This document shows, in pieces, positions 59,458-64,000 of a stretch of DNA of 64,000 nt. The DNA lies in the NCBI RefSeq assembly GCF_000378985.1, contig NZ_KB905370.1, positions 3,369,342-3,433,341 on the forward strand. Reading direction: 5' to 3'. Positions within the stretch are counted from its first letter, which is position 1. Each line of letters begins with the position of its first letter. Made by a program: the position numbers and the translations under genes. A model generated the notes under the pieces. That model worked only from the letters and a program-made list of their open reading frames with translations. It did not search any database and had not been told where the DNA came from. Source of the stretch: Ensifer sp. BR816 (lineage in GTDB: Bacteria; Pseudomonadota; Alphaproteobacteria; Rhizobiales; Rhizobiaceae).

Positions 59458-61344
59458 ATGGAAAAAAGGGACGCCAAGTTCGTCAACGCCCTCGAGGACA
59501 GCAACGTGATCGTGCACGGGCTCGACGGGACGATCAGCCATTGGAGCAAAGGCTGTGAGGAGCTTTACGGATGGTCCCGCGCCGACGCGCAGGGCAAGAT
59601 CGTTCACGACCTTCTTTCCACCAGCTTTCCCGAACCGCTTGGGGAAATCCGCAATCGCTTGAGCTCCCACGGTAGATGGTCGGGCGAACTGATCCAGAGA
59701 CACAGTGACGGAAGCCGCATCTTCGTCGCAAGTCGCTGGGTGCAGACCGCCGCCGACGGGCGCAACGTTATCGTGCAGACTGACAGCGACATTTCCAATC
59801 TGAGACGCGCACAGGCCGATCTCGCAGCCCGAGAGGCCCATCTTCGCTCTATCCTGGACACAGTTCCCGAAGCAATGGTGGTGATTGATGAAGGAGGAGC
59901 AATTTCCTCATTCAGCGCAGCCGCGGAACGCCTGTTTGGATATGCCGAAAGCGAGGTTCTTGGGCTAAACGTCAAGATCCTGATGCCTTCTCCCCATCGC
60001 GAGGCGCATGACCAGTACCTTGAGAATTATCTGCGAACCGGCGAGCGCCGCATCATCGGGATCGGGCGGGTCGTGACGGGGCATCGCAAGGACGGCACCA
60101 CCTTTCCAATGGAACTTTCGGTTGGAGAAGCGACGTCCGAAGGACGCCGGATATTCACCGGTTTTATTCGAGATCTGACCAGCCGCCAACGTGTCGAAGA
60201 AGAGCTGAGGCAGGCGCAGAAGATGGAAGCCGTCGGGCAATTGACCGGCGGCTTGGCGCACGATTTCAACAACCTGCTTACCGTCATTACCGGCAATCTG
60301 GAGATGATCGAGGCTCGCCTGAAAGATGAGAAGCTCAGGTCGCTCGTGCGAGAAGCCCAGGGCGCGGCCGACGACGGTGCAAAGCTCACTGCCCAGTTGC
60401 TGGCATTCGGCCGCCGGCAGCCTCTCAACCCGAAGCTCGTCGATGTTGGCGAGCTTGTCTCCAATTTTTCGAAACTTCTCGGCAGAACGCTCGGAGAGAC
60501 CATAGAGCTGTCGACGACGGTGAATGGCAGCGCAAACCCCGCGTTGATTGATGTCTCCCAGCTTCAGAACACACTTCTAAATCTGGCGTTGAACGCACGC
60601 GATGCGATGCCGAATGGTGGACATCTGACCATTGAGATCTCGACCACGGTTCTCGACCGCGACTATGCCCTGATGTACCCCGAAGTCCGGATGGGACATT
60701 ATGTTCTGGTGGCCGTCACGGATACGGGCGTTGGAATGTCCGAAGACGTCAAACGCCACGCCTTCGAGCCTTTCTTCACAACGAAGGGAACTGGTGCGGG
60801 AACCGGTCTCGGGCTCAGCATGGTCTATGGCTTCGTGAAACAGTCCGGCGGGCATATTCAGATCTACAGCGAGCCGGATCAGGGGACGAGCGTTCGCCTC
60901 TTCCTGCCTGCCGCGCAGGGACAGAACCATCGTCCGGATTTTGGTGCGGAAGACGACACAAGTCTCGGTGCTCTTCCGAGAGGTCACGAGACTATCCTCG
61001 TCGTGGAAGATGATGCAAGAGTGCGCCGTGTCGTTGTCTCGCGGCTCAGGGACGCCGGCTACTCGGTCATCGAGGCGGAAGCCGGCGCGCAAGCCCTCCA
61101 ACTGCTTGCGGAACACCCGCAAATCTCGCTCGTCTTCACGGACATGATAATGCCGGGCGGGATGAGTGGCGGCGAATTGGCCCAACATGTTCGCGCATCG
61201 AGACCCGATGTGAAGGTGCTGTTCACGTCTGGCTATTCCGAACCGACCGCCGCCGCCAAGGAACTTGCAGCGGCGGGAAGCTGGCTACAAAAACCCTATA
61301 CGGCCAAGGAGTTAGCGGTCCGGCTTCGGACGTTGTTGGACTGA
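59458..61344 (+). CDS. Hybrid FixL (hFixL) oxygen-sensing histidine kinase
   Basis: 628 residues: PAS-A (about 8-115), heme PAS-B (about 128-240), HisKA/HATPase (about 255-485) and a C-terminal receiver (about 512-628). In PAS-B, His184 (REAHDQYL) and Arg204 ([20 protein letters not shown]) are 20 residues apart, matching the heme-proximal His200 and ligand-sensing Arg220 of Bradyrhizobium FixL. Kinase His268 (GLAHDFNN) and receiver Asp562 (FTDMIMPGG) are intact. Under low oxygen it should activate FxkR by phosphorelay. No N-terminal membrane helices, so it is soluble. Confidence 0.92.
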   Translation: MEKRDAKFVNALEDSNVIVHGLDGTISHWSKGCEELYGWSRADAQGKIVHDLLSTSFPEPLGEIRNRLSSHGRWSGELIQRHSDGSRIFVASRWVQTAADGRNVIVQTDSDISNLRRAQADLAAREAHLRSILDTVPEAMVVIDEGGAISSFSAAAERLFGYAESEVLGLNVKILMPSPHREAHDQYLENYLRTGERRIIGIGRVVTGHRKDGTTFPMELSVGEATSEGRRIFTGFIRDLTSRQRVEEELRQAQKMEAVGQLTGGLAHDFNNLLTVITGNLEMIEARLKDEKLRSLVREAQGAADDGAKLTAQLLAFGRRQPLNPKLVDVGELVSNFSKLLGRTLGETIELSTTVNGSANPALIDVSQLQNTLLNLALNARDAMPNGGHLTIEISTTVLDRDYALMYPEVRMGHYVLVAVTDTGVGMSEDVKRHAFEPFFTTKGTGAGTGLGLSMVYGFVKQSGGHIQIYSEPDQGTSVRLFLPAAQGQNHRPDFGAEDDTSLGALPRGHETILVVEDDARVRRVVVSRLRDAGYSVIEAEAGAQALQLLAEHPQISLVFTDMIMPGGMSGGELAQHVRASRPDVKVLFTSGYSEPTAAAKELAAAGSWLQKPYTAKELAVRLRTLLD

Positions 61345-61375
61345 CGCGAGGACGCGGCGGCCGTCAGGCGTGCGG

Positions 61376-63997
61376 TCAACGCGCGCGTCGCGTTTTCAGA
61401 ACTCTTCTTCGCTTGTGAACAGCGGGATGACGGGACTTCTCATCCATCCTGCTCTCCCACTGAACGAGGCGATGCTTCGTGATTTCGGAGACACCCAGAT
61501 AGGCCGCAGTGATCAGCAGCAATCCCACCGTGATCGGCCAGGGCAATGGCACGAAACCAAGCCTGCCGGCGAAGGGCGCATAGGGAAGCGCAACGGCGGC
61601 CGCCGCGGTCGCCAGGGTCAGGAGCGACAAAAGTCCTCCGGGCTTGCTTCGCCAGGCGAAGGAACGCGTGCGGACGATCAGCAGGATACCCAGTTCCGTC
61701 AGCAGCGATTCCACGAACCATGCGGTCTGGAACGTCGACGCCCCGGCTTTCGCCAACAAAAGAAGACCAGCAAAGGTCACGAAGTCAAAGAATGAGCTCA
61801 CAAGTCCGAAGCTCACCATGAATCGACGCACATAATTGATGTTCCAACGTCGCGGAAATTGAGTTTCGCCACTATCCACGTTGTCACCCGCAATGGCGAG
61901 CGCCGGAAGATCGGACAAGAGGTTATTGAGAAGGATCTGCTTGGCAAGCAGGGGCAGGAAGGGCAGAAACATCGAGGCAAGCGCCATGCTGATCATGTTG
62001 CCGAAGTTCGCGCTTGTCGTGATCGAGATGTATTTCATCGTGTTGGCGAACGACTTGCGCCCGTCGTCGATGCCGCGAAGAACGACATTCAGGTCGCGCT
62101 TCAGCAGCACGATATCGGCGGCTTCCCGCGCAACATCGACAGCCCCGTCCACTGAGATGCCGACGTCAGCCTCGTGAAGGGCGGGCGCATCGTTGATGCC
62201 GTCACCGAGATAGCCGACCACATGACCGGCACGGCGCAGCGCCTCGATTACCCGCTCCTTCTGGTTTGGATCAATCTCGACGAAAAGATCGACATCGGGC
62301 GCGCGCGCAAAAAGCGAGTCCCTCGTCATTTTCGACAACTCCTCGCCTGTCATGACGCGCGAGGAATGCAAGCCAATAGTCTTCGCGAGATGCACGGCGA
62401 CATGGCGGTTGTCGCCCGTGATCATCTTCAAGCTGATGCCACGCCTTGCAAGAGCGGCAACGGTCTCGGCGATGCCCGCTTTTGGTGGATCGAGGAAAAG
62501 CAGGAAGCCGACGAAACAAAGGTCCTCTTCCTGCTCCCTACCGTAGGTCGGCAGAGGGGTCGACATTCGAGTGGCGAGAGCAAGCACCCTGAAGCCTTGA
62601 GTGCTCCACGCGCGAAATTTCGTGTCGATCGCCTGCCTCTGCATGTCCGTCAACGGCGTGACCGCATCCCCGTGCAACACCGAGGAACAGACCGACAGAA
62701 CATTCTCAACTGCTCCCTTGCAGATCAGCAGGTCGCTGTCTGTATGGCTTTCCATTCGCACGACCACGGATAGCCGCTTTCTAACAAAATCGTACGGAAT
62801 CTCGTCGATCTTCGAATAGAGGGAGTAGTCCGGTGCACGATCGGCCGCAACAATTGCCTCATCAAGCGGGTTTTGCAGGCCCGTTTGCATCGACGCGTTG
62901 AGCCGCGCCCACAAATAAATCCTCGGCGAAGGCTTGCCATTCACGTCAAGACAGGCGTCGAGGCGAACGACGCCTTCGGTAAGTGTGCCGGTCTTGTCGG
63001 TGCACAGCAGGTCCATGCTACCAAGGTTTTCGATTGCTTCGAGACGACGGACGAGGACGCCGTTTCTTGCCATCGTGCGGGCACCACGCGAAAGCGTGAT
63101 GCTGATGATCGCCGGGAGAAGCTCGGGGCTCAGGCCTACGGCCAACGCGATGGAGAACAACAGGGAGTCGACCAGTGGGCGATCGAGAAGCAGGTTGGCA
63201 GAAAACACGACGATGACGATCACCAGCATGATCTGGGTCATCAGATAGCCGAACCGACGAATCCCGCGCGCGAATTCGGTCTCGGGGCTCCGGCGTTCAA
63301 TCGCGGCGGCAATGGCCGCAAATTCTGTGGTCTCGCCGGTCCGGATCGCAATAACGCTTGCGGTACCGCTACGAACCGAGGTTCCCGCGAAGACCGAATT
63401 CGATCTTCGCGACAAGGGCGCATTGGGCTCTGTCATTCCCGGAAATTTCGGGACGGGGAAAGCCTCGCCTGTGAGCGCGGCTTCGCCCACGTTGAAATCG
63501 CGCGCTTCCAGTATGAGGCCGTCCGCCGGGATCAAGTTGCCTGCGGAAAGCTGAACGATATCGCCGGGTACGACATCCACCGCCGAAATCGTCTTTGTTG
63601 TTCCGTCCCTAAGTACCACTGCCCTTTTAGCAATGCGCTTGCGCAGCGCCTCGACGGCTCGCGAAGCGCGGTATTCCTGCATGAAGCTCAATATCGAGCT
63701 CACCAACACTATCAGGATGATGATGGCAGCGTCGTTTTGCTCGCCCACCAACGTGGACACTGCGGCTGCGACCACGAGGATGAGCACGAGAGGGCTGCGG
63801 AACTGCCGGATCAGAACGGAAAGGGCAAGAAACCTTTCTCCTCGCGCCACCGAGTTGCGGCCGCAGCGCGCCAAACGCTGGCGTGCCTCCACGCTGCTCA
63901 ACCCTGTCGCGCGCGTGCCGTACTTGCTCATCAGGTCAGTGGCCGGGAATGCCCAAAATGGAGCTTCTCCACCAAGGTCGGACGGTGATGAGCTCAT
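61376..63997 (-). CDS. mgtA: Mg2+-importing P3B-type ATPase, MgtA/MgtB family
   Basis: 873 residues, complete if the ATG at 63997 is the start; only three bases of the window remain upstream, so its promoter is not visible. Motifs: TGEAFPVPK (actuator), the membrane block SPELLPAIISITLSRGA, phosphorylation site [11 protein letters not shown], and GDGINDAPALHEADVGI. Ten membrane segments. Converges with the hFixL gene, 31 bases apart. Family members scavenge Mg2+ at low concentration or acid pH. Confidence 0.92.
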   Translation of the reverse strand: MSSSPSDLGGEAPFWAFPATDLMSKYGTRATGLSSVEARQRLARCGRNSVARGERFLALSVLIRQFRSPLVLILVVAAAVSTLVGEQNDAAIIILIVLVSSILSFMQEYRASRAVEALRKRIAKRAVVLRDGTTKTISAVDVVPGDIVQLSAGNLIPADGLILEARDFNVGEAALTGEAFPVPKFPGMTEPNAPLSRRSNSVFAGTSVRSGTASVIAIRTGETTEFAAIAAAIERRSPETEFARGIRRFGYLMTQIMLVIVIVVFSANLLLDRPLVDSLLFSIALAVGLSPELLPAIISITLSRGARTMARNGVLVRRLEAIENLGSMDLLCTDKTGTLTEGVVRLDACLDVNGKPSPRIYLWARLNASMQTGLQNPLDEAIVAADRAPDYSLYSKIDEIPYDFVRKRLSVVVRMESHTDSDLLICKGAVENVLSVCSSVLHGDAVTPLTDMQRQAIDTKFRAWSTQGFRVLALATRMSTPLPTYGREQEEDLCFVGFLLFLDPPKAGIAETVAALARRGISLKMITGDNRHVAVHLAKTIGLHSSRVMTGEELSKMTRDSLFARAPDVDLFVEIDPNQKERVIEALRRAGHVVGYLGDGINDAPALHEADVGISVDGAVDVAREAADIVLLKRDLNVVLRGIDDGRKSFANTMKYISITTSANFGNMISMALASMFLPFLPLLAKQILLNNLLSDLPALAIAGDNVDSGETQFPRRWNINYVRRFMVSFGLVSSFFDFVTFAGLLLLAKAGASTFQTAWFVESLLTELGILLIVRTRSFAWRSKPGGLLSLLTLATAAAAVALPYAPFAGRLGFVPLPWPITVGLLLITAAYLGVSEITKHRLVQWESRMDEKSRHPAVHKRRRVLKTRRAR

Positions 63998-64000
63998 GCG

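Overview
The window looks like accessory (plasmid or chromid) DNA of a rhizobium of the Rhizobiaceae. Pointers are a DUF982 protein, a hybrid FixL / FxkR / FixK oxygen-sensing cassette, TctABC and LacI-controlled catabolic loci, an IS91-type element with a companion recombinase, high GC and alphaproteobacterial regulatory sites. No rRNA, tRNA or CRISPR array was seen.

Region A (1-25.8 kb) is a catabolic block bracketed by two copies of the same IS91-type end (1-188 and 25633-25820, identical and in direct orientation). Its left half (0.7-8.5 kb) has a LacI repressor divergent from TctC-TctB-TctA, a DapA-family lyase, an IlvD/Edd dehydratase with the cysteine spacing of L-arabonate dehydratase, and an RraA-family protein. 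This is a sugar-acid pathway whose substrate cannot be read from sequence. Its right half (8.6-22.6 kb) is a complete sulfoglycolytic Entner-Doudoroff (sulfo-ED) operon of 11 minus-strand genes: ABC importer, sulfogluconate dehydratase, KDSG aldolase, sulfogluconolactonase, sulfoquinovose dehydrogenase, sulfoquinovosidase, TauE-type exporter and sulfolactaldehyde dehydrogenase, with a divergent LacI regulator. Together these would take up sulfoquinovose or its glycosides, cleave the C6 skeleton to pyruvate plus sulfolactaldehyde, and export sulfolactate.

Region B (26.3-33.8 kb) is a stress and proteostasis block: DUF982, SPW-repeat and NDUFS4-like proteins, two small heat-shock proteins (one behind a ROSE-like RNA thermometer), CIRCE-groES-groEL, and a Deg protease. 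It ends in broken genes.

Region C (33.8-57.8 kb) holds cytochrome c', a copper module (multicopper oxidase, CopA ATPase), a Spy-like chaperone, a second GroEL, flavodoxin, Usp, Hsp20, an ABC/HlyD exporter, a second Deg protease, a beta-CASP metallo-hydrolase and a transcarbamylase-like protein with a dismantled carbamoyl-phosphate site. At least ten FNR/FixK-type boxes (TTGA-N6-TCAA) lie in its intergenic gaps, so it reads as a low-oxygen regulon island.

Region D (57.8-61.3 kb) is the matching controller: FxkR response regulator, FixK and a hybrid FixL kinase with the heme-binding PAS residues, with a GTTACA-N4-GTTACA K-box in the fxkR-fixK gap. A Mg2+ P-type ATPase closes the window. Several genes in 33-56 kb are broken by single-base indels, from either local decay or assembly error.
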